From Flavobacterium sp. HSC-61S13 (GTDB lineage: Bacteria; Bacteroidota; Bacteroidia; Flavobacteriales; Flavobacteriaceae): a stretch of 64,000 bases of DNA. A program made the translations under genes and the position numbers. Under the pieces are notes generated by a model, which had not been told where the DNA came from, did no database searches, and was given only the letters and a program-made list of their open reading frames with translations. Positions 26,693-34,980 of the stretch are shown here, piece by piece. Every line of letters begins with the position of its first letter. Position 1 is the stretch's first letter. The DNA lies in NCBI RefSeq assembly GCF_024171535.1, contig NZ_JALJZV010000007.1:62001-126000 (forward strand), in the 5' to 3' direction.

Positions 26693-27669
26693 AAATATAA
26701 TACTACTTTAAATTTTTCATTGGTCGACTCGATGTCTAATTTATACTTGATTGCCGTAACCTCTAAGCGTCTTTTCAGATTTTCCAAGCCCATTTTTGTT
26801 CCCTCTACCTTATCGAAATTCATCAAGCAACTATTTTCAATCGAAAAAATCAAAGTAGAACCGACCAACTTTAGATTCAGCAAAACTCTTGCTTTTTCTG
26901 TTTGAGCAGAAAATTTCAGCGCATTCTCTACCAATAATATAAGTAATAATGGGGGAATTTTATGCCTATAAAAGTCCCCGATATACTCTTGATTAACCGT
27001 TAGGTCATTACTCTTAAATTGATGATAACTGATGTATTTTTTAATAAAATCCACCTCTTCATCTATACCGATATAGTCTTTTTTTGTAGACTCGATTTGA
27101 TAGCGAAGCAAATCGGATAATTCCAGAATTCGATCTGGAGTATCTTGTGGACTCGCTAAGGCAACGCCATAAAGGTTGTTTAAGGCATTGAGTAAAAAAT
27201 GAGGATTGAGCTGTAATTTTAAAACCTCCAATTCCGCTTCTGTATTCAGTAATTTCTTTTGGGTTGTAATGACATTTTGATGAATCCATACGTGTATAAA
27301 ATAGATCCCAGTACCGACAAAGGCAATAAAAACGCCTCCCCCAATTTGATTGGCCAAAGTTTCGTGATCATTTCGATAAAGATTCATCTTAGTAGCAACA
27401 AATATGTACAGCGCCCACCATAAAAAAGAAAATACGAAAAATTGTTTATACCTTTTATTTAACAACAGCGGTCTGACAATGATGGTATTGTGTAAGAATA
27501 TAAAGATATAAATCAGCGTTAATACCAACATCAGTTCTACTATAATTGTTTCCGTAGTCATCACCTCACTACTATCAAAATACTGAGCGGTAAAAAATAG
27601 CAGGAAAAGAAATAGAAACATCATTGCGTTCCTCAACCAAATATTCGAATAAGTCCATTTTGTATTCAT
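26665..27669 (-). CDS. LytS-like sensor histidine kinase
   Basis: A 334-aa inner-membrane kinase of the His_kinase (LytS/YehU) class. Four hydrophobic helices occupy about residues 12-150 (NAMMFLFLFLLFFTAQYF; LMLVLTLIYIFIFLH; FFVFSFLWWALYIFV; GGGVFIAFVGTGIYFI). A short coiled coil leads to the phosphorylation motif LQLNPHFLLNALNNLYG, then an HATPase with VENALKFSA and KMGLENLKRRL. No extracytoplasmic sensor domain is visible, so the signal is probably sensed in the membrane. A minus-strand -7 box TACTTTTG at 27675-27682 is only five bases from the ATG, so the mRNA may be nearly leaderless or the start may be the Met at residue 16. Confidence 0.92.
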   Translation of the reverse strand: MNTKWTYSNIWLRNAMMFLFLFLLFFTAQYFDSSEVMTTETIIVELMLVLTLIYIFIFLHNTIIVRPLLLNKRYKQFFVFSFLWWALYIFVATKMNLYRNDHETLANQIGGGVFIAFVGTGIYFIHVWIHQNVITTQKKLLNTEAELEVLKLQLNPHFLLNALNNLYGVALASPQDTPDRILELSDLLRYQIESTKKDYIGIDEEVDFIKKYISYHQFKSNDLTVNQEYIGDFYRHKIPPLLLILLVENALKFSAQTEKARVLLNLKLVGSTLIFSIENSCLMNFDKVEGTKMGLENLKRRLEVTAIKYKLDIESTNEKFKVVLYLWQLPTTVL

Positions 27670-27817
27670 AACTTCAAAAGTAAAATAAATCGAGCTAATA
27701 AACCGATTATGGCTGCCCTATAAAAGTCGCCCTGTATTTCATTACATAACCGCTAAATTTCCATCTTATTTAAAAATAAGATACTTTTACAGCATCCCTA
27801 GCTAAAATATTAATTTG

Positions 27818-28363
27818 ATGAAAACCTATATTTCAATTTTAAGAGGCATCAATGTCGGAAGCCACAAGCGAATTAAAATGGATTCACTACGCAAAATGTA
27901 TGAGGATCTCGGTTATAAAAACATACAAATCTACATTCAAAGCGGCAACATTATATTTCAAGATCAAGAACAAGAAATCCATTTGATTAAAAACCGCATT
28001 GAGCAACGAATTTTGCAAGAATTTAGTTTCGAAGTTCCAGTGATACTCATCGACCAACCTACCCTAGCTGAGATTATTAACAACAATCCGTACGGTATGG
28101 AATCGGATTTAGCACCTCTTTATGTCACGCTACTATCCTCAATTCCAGAACAAAAAAATTTAAACAAAATTACCCCAAACAACTACTTACCAGATCAATA
28201 TACCCTTAGCCGTCACGCCATTTACCTTTATTGTGCGCAGGGCTATGGGAACACCAAATTAACCAATAATTTTTTCGAAAGTAAATTGAAGGTAACAGCC
28301 AGCACAAGAAATTGGAAAACCCTTTTGCAATTATACGCGATGGTATGTGATATCAGTCAATAA
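27818..28363 (+). CDS. DUF1697 family protein
   Basis: A 181-aa cytoplasmic protein with the family's hallmark N-terminus KTYISILRGINVGSHKRIKM and the following SGNIIF strand. The family is widespread in bacteria and of unknown biochemical function. I start at the ATG at 27818; a TTG lies directly before it. It is a single gene between the divergent kinase and the receptor gene, with no sign of an operon. The family call is firm, the function unknown. Confidence 0.88.
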   Translation: MKTYISILRGINVGSHKRIKMDSLRKMYEDLGYKNIQIYIQSGNIIFQDQEQEIHLIKNRIEQRILQEFSFEVPVILIDQPTLAEIINNNPYGMESDLAPLYVTLLSSIPEQKNLNKITPNNYLPDQYTLSRHAIYLYCAQGYGNTKLTNNFFESKLKVTASTRNWKTLLQLYAMVCDISQ

Positions 28364-28521
28364 GCTTTAGCACTTCATTCCATTTAAGCAGTAACTCAGT
28401 ATTAACCAGATTCGTAAAAGTATTCTAAATTTTTAATTGATCTACAAAATTTATTCGAAAACCTTTGGAATAAATTCGGGTTTTTAAAAAATAATAAAGG
28501 CAATAATTTCGTTCTAAGTAC

Positions 28522-28529
28522 TAAATTTG
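28522..28529 (+). promoter_or_regulatory. Candidate -7 box of the receptor/lipoprotein operon
   Basis: TAAATTTG, perfect match to TAnnTTTG, 22 bases before the ATG at 28552. No convincing -33 TTG at 17-23 bp. Confidence 0.45.
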
Positions 28530-28551
28530 CATCAATAATTAATTAAAAATT

Positions 28552-30954
28552 ATGACTTTAAAAATCAAAAGGTCTAGGAATTTATTTCTTCATTACCTCT
28601 TATTAAGCCTATTCTTAGGCAATTCCGGTGCTTTATTCGCCCAAGAAAAATTCACCTTAAGCGGTATACTATCCGATATCAAAAATAACGAAACCTTAAT
28701 TGGTGCTTCGATTTACATCGATGAAATCAATAACGGCACCAGCACTAATGAATACGGCTTTTATTCGATATCATTACCGGCTGGTACTTACAGCTTAAAA
28801 ATCGATTATGTCGGTTATTCTACCTTATATAAGAAAGTAGAACTCCACAGTAACACCAAGCTCAATTTATCGTTGAATTCAGATTCTGAGCAATTAAATG
28901 AGGTGGTTATCATTCAAAACAATCCTCGAGCTGTAATTAGAAAACCCGAAATGAGTGTTAATAAAATGTCTATTAACGAAATCAAAAAGATGCCTGTAGT
29001 GATGGGGGAATCGGATATTTTAAAGTCGATTTTATTGCTACCCGGTGTTACCAATGCTGGGGAAGGTGCTTCTGGATTTAATGTTAGAGGAGGATCTGCT
29101 GGGCAAAATCTAATTCAATTAGATGAAGCTACGGTATATAATTCATCCCATTTGTTCGGTTTCTTTTCTGTTTTCAATTCAGATGCCATAAAGGACCTCA
29201 AACTTTACAAGGGAGGCATTCCTGCTCGATTTGGAGGAAGAGCGTCCTCCGTACTCGATATTTTTCAAAAAAACGGTAACAGTAAAGAATTTCATGGAAC
29301 CGGTGGAATCGGTTCTATTTCTAGTCGTTTGATGTTGGAAGGCCCTATTGAAAAAGACCGTTCGTCCTTTCTTATCGCTGGTAGGGGATCTTATGCTCAT
29401 TTATTTCTTAAGTTGACAGATATTAATAGTTCTGCCTATTTTTATGATTTAAACACTAAAGTGAATTACAAAATCAACGACAACAACAATCTATATCTCT
29501 CTGGATATTTTGGACGAGATGTTTTTAAATTCAGCGATTTTTTAAACAATCAATTTGGTAATACCATGGTAAATCTACGATGGAATCATTTGTTTAATGA
29601 TCAACTATTTGCCAATACCTCTTTAATTTACAGTGATTATTATTACGGACTCAAATTAGGCTCTGTTGGTTTGGATTGGGATTCTGGAATCAAGAATTAC
29701 AACTTCAAATACGATTTAAAACATTATTTGTCGGATAAATTGCAATTAAACTACGGGGTCAATGCTATTTACTACGACTTTAATCCGGGTAAAATCACCC
29801 CGACTAAAATAGACTCTTCGATTAACGAACGCCAATTGGAACAAAAGCACGCTTTTGAACCAAGTGTCTATTTGGAAGCGGAACAACAATTAAACGACAA
29901 AATTACCTTTAATTTAGGTTTGCGATACAGTATGTTTTACCGATTGGGTTCTCAAACCATGAATATCTATGCACAGAACCAAGCCGTACACTATGATGAG
30001 CAATTGAAAATTTATTCCAAAGCAACGCCGATAGGAACCAAATATTATTCATCGGGTCAAACAATCGATAATTTTCAAAACTTTGAACCGCGATTTTCCA
30101 TATCCTATGCTTTTAATGACGATCAATCCGTTAAAGCAAGTTTTAATCGCATGACGCAATACTTACATTTGATTTCCAATACTTCTTCTCCTACCCCTTT
30201 AGATATTTGGGCGCCGAGTGATTCTTTTTTGAAACCAGAAATAGTGGATCAAGTAGCCTTAGGTTATTTTAGAAATTTCGACAACGATAAATATTCACTA
30301 GAAGTGGAGACTTATTATAAAAAAGGAAAAAATAAAATTGATTATATTGACGGGGCGGATTTGATTGCCAATGAAGCGATTGAACAAATCATTTTAAGCG
30401 GAGAATCCCGTTCTTATGGATTGGAAATGATGTTTAGAAAAAACACCGGCGCCTTTACTGGATGGATATCCTATACCCTTTCTAAGTCGGAACAACGAAC
30501 TCCAGGTCGAACTCCTCAAGAGATTGGAATTAACTACGGAGAATGGTACCGCAGTTCTTATGATAAACTACATGATTTATCGATTGTTGGTATTTATGAA
30601 TTAAATAAAAAATGGTTGTTTAGCGCGAGTTTTGCATTACAGTCGGGCAGACCTGTTACTTATCCGAACGGACAATATGAGTATTTAGACGTGCGTATAC
30701 CCAGTTACGATCTACGAAATAAAAACAACTTACCGACCTATCACCATTTGGATATATCCGCAACCTATGTTTCACAACCCGACAAAGCGAGAGGTTGGCA
30801 GGGTGAATGGGTATTTGGAATCTATAATCTATATGGGCGTAAAAATGCCGCATCGATCAATTTCAGAGAGAGTGATTTGATTGGTCAGAACGAAGCCGTT
30901 AAGATGTCTATTTTTGGATTAGTTCCGAGTGTAACCTATAATTTCAAATTTTAA
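28552..30954 (+). CDS. TonB-dependent outer-membrane receptor with carboxypeptidase-like N-domain
   Basis: An 800-aa outer-membrane transporter. A signal peptide (LLLSLFLGNSGALFA, cleaved near AQEKF at about residue 31) is followed by a CarboxypepD_reg-like domain (about 33-115; GASIYIDEINNGTSTNEYGFYSI), then the plug (about 130-240; LPGVTNAGEGASGFNVRGGS) and a 22-strand-type barrel ending in VPSVTYNFKF. It is shorter than SusC-type receptors. The next gene (four-base gap) is a DUF4249 lipoprotein, a frequent companion of this receptor subtype. The substrate cannot be read from the sequence. Confidence 0.92.
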   Translation: MTLKIKRSRNLFLHYLLLSLFLGNSGALFAQEKFTLSGILSDIKNNETLIGASIYIDEINNGTSTNEYGFYSISLPAGTYSLKIDYVGYSTLYKKVELHSNTKLNLSLNSDSEQLNEVVIIQNNPRAVIRKPEMSVNKMSINEIKKMPVVMGESDILKSILLLPGVTNAGEGASGFNVRGGSAGQNLIQLDEATVYNSSHLFGFFSVFNSDAIKDLKLYKGGIPARFGGRASSVLDIFQKNGNSKEFHGTGGIGSISSRLMLEGPIEKDRSSFLIAGRGSYAHLFLKLTDINSSAYFYDLNTKVNYKINDNNNLYLSGYFGRDVFKFSDFLNNQFGNTMVNLRWNHLFNDQLFANTSLIYSDYYYGLKLGSVGLDWDSGIKNYNFKYDLKHYLSDKLQLNYGVNAIYYDFNPGKITPTKIDSSINERQLEQKHAFEPSVYLEAEQQLNDKITFNLGLRYSMFYRLGSQTMNIYAQNQAVHYDEQLKIYSKATPIGTKYYSSGQTIDNFQNFEPRFSISYAFNDDQSVKASFNRMTQYLHLISNTSSPTPLDIWAPSDSFLKPEIVDQVALGYFRNFDNDKYSLEVETYYKKGKNKIDYIDGADLIANEAIEQIILSGESRSYGLEMMFRKNTGAFTGWISYTLSKSEQRTPGRTPQEIGINYGEWYRSSYDKLHDLSIVGIYELNKKWLFSASFALQSGRPVTYPNGQYEYLDVRIPSYDLRNKNNLPTYHHLDISATYVSQPDKARGWQGEWVFGIYNLYGRKNAASINFRESDLIGQNEAVKMSIFGLVPSVTYNFKF

Positions 30955-30958
30955 AAAA

Positions 30959-31777
30959 ATGAGAACACACATCAAAATATTTTTATGTTTCTTGTTGGCT
31001 TTTGGATTCTCTAATTGTGAAACCGTAGTCGATATTGATTTACCTACCGCAGATCCAAAATTAGTTATTGAAGCTAATCTTGATTTTAACCTCAAAGCAT
31101 TCAATCCTTTACAAATGATCCGCCTGACCACTACTACGGATTACTATTCCCCTCAAATCCCGAAAGTACATGGCGCAGAAGTTTGGGTGACGAATAATGC
31201 AGGGAAGACTTTCCATTTTACGGAAAAGGATCAAACTGGAGAATACTATTGTGACTATTTTTCAGCCGAATTAAATGATAGCTATACCCTACATATCAAT
31301 TACAAAAACGAACTGTATGAGGCTACAGAAAAATTGATCGAAGTACCCGAAATCATCTATACAGAACAAAAAATAACAACCATTATTTCAGAAGATCTTT
31401 ATCAAATTACCTCATATTTTCAAGATAATCCCGATCAAGATAACTACTATATGGTTCGATACGAACTCGAAGGGGAGAAAAACAGTTATTCGGTTTTTGA
31501 CGATAAATTTTCACAGGGAAACCAGATGAATACCGCTTATTTCAGCAGCGATATTAAAGTTGGTGACGAGCTATATATTCGTCTATATGGGATTTCAAAA
31601 TCCTATTACAACTATATGAATACCTTATTGGGAATAATAGGAGGTGGCGGTGGTCCATTTGAGGTTCCCGTTGGACAAGTTCGCGGTAATGTTCAAAATA
31701 TTACCGATCAAAAAAACTATCCTCTAGGTTATTTTAGAATCACGCAGTATGACACTACCAGCCATATCGTAAATTAA
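30959..31777 (+). CDS. DUF4249 family lipoprotein
   Basis: A 272-aa lipoprotein with signal peptide and lipobox (LLAFGFSNC, Cys at about residue 20), followed by ETVVDIDLPTADPKLVIEAN, the characteristic start of DUF4249. The rest is beta-rich (VHGAEVWVTNNAGKTFHF) with a glycine run (IIGGGGGPFEV). It probably sits on the outer membrane and works with the TonB-dependent receptor encoded four bases upstream, by analogy with SusD-like partners; that role is inference. A terminator hairpin follows the gene. Confidence 0.88.
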   Translation: MRTHIKIFLCFLLAFGFSNCETVVDIDLPTADPKLVIEANLDFNLKAFNPLQMIRLTTTTDYYSPQIPKVHGAEVWVTNNAGKTFHFTEKDQTGEYYCDYFSAELNDSYTLHINYKNELYEATEKLIEVPEIIYTEQKITTIISEDLYQITSYFQDNPDQDNYYMVRYELEGEKNSYSVFDDKFSQGNQMNTAYFSSDIKVGDELYIRLYGISKSYYNYMNTLLGIIGGGGGPFEVPVGQVRGNVQNITDQKNYPLGYFRITQYDTTSHIVN

Positions 31778-31785
31778 TTTATATA

Positions 31786-31822
31786 CCGTTACAATTAGAG
31801 TAATTTAGTTGTAACGGTTTAA
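31786..31822 (+). terminator. Terminator of the receptor/lipoprotein operon
   Basis: Perfect 9-bp stem CCGTTACAA/TTGTAACGG (31786-31794 and 31809-31817) with a 14-base loop and a short T-run, nine bases after the stop codon. Confidence 0.7.
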
Positions 31823-32082
31823 TAATCCATTTTTGTGCTTCTGGTCCTCAAAGGCATCCTATCCTCATTAACGTTCGTTACATCCCTTCTCTTACCTTTA
31901 TTTACATAGTATCTGGTTTGGTCCAAACCAATTAACAACTAATAATATCTGCCTAATTACTACAATTTCTGGCTAGATTAAATATTCCACTTAACCAGCC
32001 TTACATTTTAGTTTTCAACTAACCCTTTGGTAAGTAGTTGCTTAACATGACATAAAGTCGCTATTTTTATCAAAAATCACCG
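31823..32082. other. Regulatory gap before the beta-propeller gene
   Basis: The 305 bases between genes hold the terminator above and then several inverted repeats: TGGTTTG-GTC-CAAACCA (31914-31930), TTAGTT-TTC-AACTAA (32008-32022) and TAAG-N6-CTTA (32031-32044). The last overlaps a possible -33 TTG (32038-32040), 21 bp from a near-consensus -7 box TATTTTTA (32062-32069). No open reading frame of substance is present. Confidence 0.5.
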
Positions 32083-33093
32083 ATGAAAAAAATGTATTAT
32101 TGTCTTTTTTGTAGTCTTTACTTCACTATAACTACAGTATCACAAACCACAAACAAAAAAGTTTCCTTCTCACATTATATAGAGGGAATTGTAAATCCTG
32201 AGGATTTGATTTTTGTAACCGATCAAAATTGGGTCATTATCAGTTCTATGGCAAGCGCAACTCATTCGGGAAAAATTTATGCTCTGCACAAAGAGGAAAG
32301 TCGCAAGGTATTGTTATTTGATAGCGCACAAGCTGGTATTCCGGTTGATCACTTAAAGTCCTTTTCACCGCATGGCATTTATGTAAATAAATATGAAGAG
32401 GATTATATGCTCTATGTGATTAGTCATGGTAAAAAGGAAACCATTGAGATTTTTAACCTGTATTTCAACGATGGAAATCCTCAAATCAACTGGAAAGACT
32501 CGCTTGATTTACCTGCAACTGTCTGGGCAAATGGCTTGGTTGTTGACCGAGATAAGAAAATCTATGTTAGCAGTATGTATGATCCTAGTGATCCAGATTT
32601 TCTAGAAAAGTTTCAAAGAAAGGAAGTTACAGGACAAATTTGGAACTGGTCTATTCAAGATCAATGGACACCATTTAGTAAAGACCAATTTTCAGGTGCC
32701 AACGGCATTGCAATTTCATCTGATCAAAAAAGTTTATATTTGTCTGAATGGGCTAACCAACAAATACATCAGCTTACAACAAGTGATGGAACTATAACCA
32801 AATCAATAGTGGTAGATTTTTTACCTGATAATATTAGAGGGTCTGGTAGCGGAAACTTATTGATTGCCGGGCAAATAGGCGACCCCAAGCATGTTTTTCT
32901 TAGCAAAGGTATAAGTGAAACCAATATGTATTTTAGTGTTATCGCTTTAAATCCAAGCTTAAGTGATGTAAAAAAGATCATTAGTGGGGGAAACATTCAG
33001 TTTGCCAACGCCACTGTTGCTATTGATGTAGGCCAGTATTATTGGTTGGGATGCGTCGAAAATAACAAAATAGCCGTCTACTTTAAAAATTAA
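32083..33093 (+). CDS. Secreted SMP-30/gluconolactonase-like beta-propeller protein
   Basis: A 336-aa protein with an N-terminal signal peptide (MKKMYYCLFCSLYFTITTVSQ) and a beta-propeller body. Repeated strand motifs include WANGLVVDRDKKIYVSSMYD, SGANGIAISSDQKSLYLSEW and LPDNIRGSGSGNLLIAGQ, which resemble the SMP-30/strictosidine-synthase-like hydrolase fold. Enzymes of this fold hydrolyse lactones or related esters using a bound divalent metal; the substrate here is unknown. The HxlR regulator gene follows after five bases, so the pair is likely autoregulated through the operator-like repeats upstream. Confidence 0.75.
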   Translation: MKKMYYCLFCSLYFTITTVSQTTNKKVSFSHYIEGIVNPEDLIFVTDQNWVIISSMASATHSGKIYALHKEESRKVLLFDSAQAGIPVDHLKSFSPHGIYVNKYEEDYMLYVISHGKKETIEIFNLYFNDGNPQINWKDSLDLPATVWANGLVVDRDKKIYVSSMYDPSDPDFLEKFQRKEVTGQIWNWSIQDQWTPFSKDQFSGANGIAISSDQKSLYLSEWANQQIHQLTTSDGTITKSIVVDFLPDNIRGSGSGNLLIAGQIGDPKHVFLSKGISETNMYFSVIALNPSLSDVKKIISGGNIQFANATVAIDVGQYYWLGCVENNKIAVYFKN

Positions 33094-33098
33094 TTTTT

Positions 33099-33470
33099 AT
33101 GTCTGAATTTTTTTATGACAACCGCTTATATTACACACCTATTGAATTTGCATTACGGCATATAGGGGGTACTTGGAAAATGCCGATTTTATGGCGTTTG
33201 CAACAAAAACCGCTGCGATTTAGTGAATTGAAAAGAGATATACCTCATATATCAGATAAGATGCTTACGAGCCAGCTTCGGGAATTGGAACAGAAGGGCT
33301 TAATAGACCGAAGGATCTACGCAGAAGTACCTGCTAAAGTAATCTATTCTTTGACTGAAAAAGGCAGCAAAACACTTCCTGTTATTGAAATCATTATGAA
33401 ATACGGATATGAATTGATTAAGGAAGAAGGGATCGAATATCCACCAAATGAAACGGATACAATCACTTAG
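33099..33470 (+). CDS. HxlR-family winged-helix regulator
   Basis: A 123-aa MarR-like repressor with the HxlR pattern: HIGGTWKMPILWRLQQKPLRF, then ELKRDIPHISDKMLTSQLREL and GLIDRRIYAEVPAKVIYSLT. The conserved N-terminal cysteine used for redox or electrophile sensing in many HxlR proteins (a CP motif before the first helix) is replaced here by YTP, and the protein has no cysteine at all, so it must sense by another route. It lies directly behind the beta-propeller gene and is probably its repressor. Confidence 0.88.
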   Translation: MSEFFYDNRLYYTPIEFALRHIGGTWKMPILWRLQQKPLRFSELKRDIPHISDKMLTSQLRELEQKGLIDRRIYAEVPAKVIYSLTEKGSKTLPVIEIIMKYGYELIKEEGIEYPPNETDTIT

Positions 33471-33547
33471 TTTAGTGGTGTAAGTTAATGTAAGCCTTTT
33501 AACGCTACTATTTAAAATTAAAGTCCAACAAGCATTACGAAGAAGTA

Positions 33548-33590
33548 AAAAAAAATGGGACCTCCTAAAAGTAGATCCCATTTTGTAAAT
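33548..33590 (-). terminator. Terminator of the bamD-fabI operon
   Basis: Stem AAAATGGGA/TCCCATTTT (33552-33560 and 33576-33584). Read on the minus strand it is followed by a T-run of eight or more. It lies about 17 bases after the fabI stop codon and may also serve the convergent HxlR gene. Confidence 0.85.
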
Positions 33591-33601
33591 TATTTGACCA
33601 A

Positions 33602-34432
33602 CTATTCCTTAAAATCTTCCGATCCTCTTTCAAAGGCCTCCATCACCTCTTGACTAACTCCCATATTTGAAAATCCACCATCGTGAAATAAATTCTGAAG
33701 CGTTACTTTTTTGGTTAAATCAGAGAACATGGTTACTACATAATTCGCACAATCTAGAGCTGAAGCATTCCCCAAAGGAGACATTTTGTCTGCATAAGAA
33801 ATAAATCCTGAAAAACCTTTAACTCCCTGTCCAGCTGTAGTAGCCGTTGGAGATTGAGAAATGGTGTTTACACGAACTTTTTTGTCCTTACCAAAGAAGT
33901 AACCAAAACTACGTGCAATCGATTCTAAATAGGCTTTATTGTCGGCCATATCATTATAATCAGGAAACACTCTTTGCGAAGCCATATAAGTTAAAGCGAT
34001 AATACTTCCCCATTCTGTCATTGCATCTTTTTTGTAAAGAACTTGCATCACTTTATGAAAAGAAACTGCAGAAACATCCCACCCTTTTTGAGTGAAATCG
34101 TATTTATTTTCTGTATAAGGAATATTTTTACGAACATTCACAGACATTCCTATCGAATGTAAAACGAAATCGATCTTTCCGCCTAATATAGCCGTCGCTT
34201 GATCAACGAGGTTTTCTAAATCTTCTATTGATGTTGCGTCTGCAGGAACAATTTGTGAACCAGTCTTTTCTGCCAACTCATTCAACGTCCCCATTCTCAT
34301 AGCTATAGGAGCATTTGTCAATACAAAAGTACCTCCTTCTTCATGTACGCGTTCTGCCGTTTTCCAAGCGATTGAATTTTCGTCTAATGCACCAAAAATA
34401 ATTCCTCTTTTTCCTTTTAACAAATTATACAT
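33602..34432 (-). CDS. fabI: Enoyl-[acyl-carrier-protein] reductase (NADH), FabI
   Basis: Final reduction step of each fatty-acid elongation cycle. It is an SDR protein of 276 aa with the FabI-type nucleotide motif GALDENSIAW (residues 14-23) and catalytic Tyr159-x6-Lys166 (YNDMADNK), followed by NTISQSPTATTAG. It is the last gene of the seven-gene bamD operon, 14 bp after the TPR gene. Being FabI rather than FabK/FabV, it would be of the triclosan-sensitive class by family knowledge. Confidence 0.96.
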   Translation of the reverse strand: MYNLLKGKRGIIFGALDENSIAWKTAERVHEEGGTFVLTNAPIAMRMGTLNELAEKTGSQIVPADATSIEDLENLVDQATAILGGKIDFVLHSIGMSVNVRKNIPYTENKYDFTQKGWDVSAVSFHKVMQVLYKKDAMTEWGSIIALTYMASQRVFPDYNDMADNKAYLESIARSFGYFFGKDKKVRVNTISQSPTATTAGQGVKGFSGFISYADKMSPLGNASALDCANYVVTMFSDLTKKVTLQNLFHDGGFSNMGVSQEVMEAFERGSEDFKE

Positions 34433-34446
34433 ATTCTATATTTTTT

Positions 34447-34968
34447 TTAAATAAATTTCAATTTAAGTTTTTCAAATATACTCATTTTATCTTTTACCCG
34501 TTCTCTATTAAGACGCAGTGTCTCTATAAAGGAATTTGAATAAGAATGATATTTTGCCTCATTATAATACTTATAAGACGTTACAAAATCGAGTTCTACT
34601 TCATATAAACGGCCCAATTCACAGTAATAGGATCCCAAATCGGGTTTACCAACGGTTTCTATAGCAAATTTTATATGCTTTTTTGCTTCGTCTAATCGTT
34701 TAAGGTCTACTAATAAATAAGCGTAATTTAAGTAAGCTGCCCCATAAGTAGGTTCAAACTTCATCGCCAATTGATAATGATATTCCGCTCGTGCGTAGTC
34801 ATATAATTTATAGTAGAAAATCCATCCAAGATGATTATGCGCTCTACCAAAATCAGGTACATCTGACAATATTTCTTCTATTATTTCCTTACCCTGTGAA
34901 GCATCACCATCAGAAATAAGTCGATCGGCTTTTATAAATTCATTTTCATAATGGTTGTTATAGTCCAT
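34447..34968 (-). CDS. TPR-repeat protein
   Basis: A 173-aa soluble protein with at least three tetratricopeptide-like units (AHNHLGWIFYYKLYDYARAEYHYQLAM type; GAAYLNYAYLLVDLKRLDEAKKHI; YYCELGRLYEVELDFVTSYKYY). There is no signal peptide. It is co-transcribed between recN (12 bp upstream) and fabI (14 bp downstream). It presumably binds a protein partner; which one is not evident. Confidence 0.85.
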   Translation of the reverse strand: MDYNNHYENEFIKADRLISDGDASQGKEIIEEILSDVPDFGRAHNHLGWIFYYKLYDYARAEYHYQLAMKFEPTYGAAYLNYAYLLVDLKRLDEAKKHIKFAIETVGKPDLGSYYCELGRLYEVELDFVTSYKYYNEAKYHSYSNSFIETLRLNRERVKDKMSIFEKLKLKFI

Positions 34969-34980
34969 GATGTCATTTAT

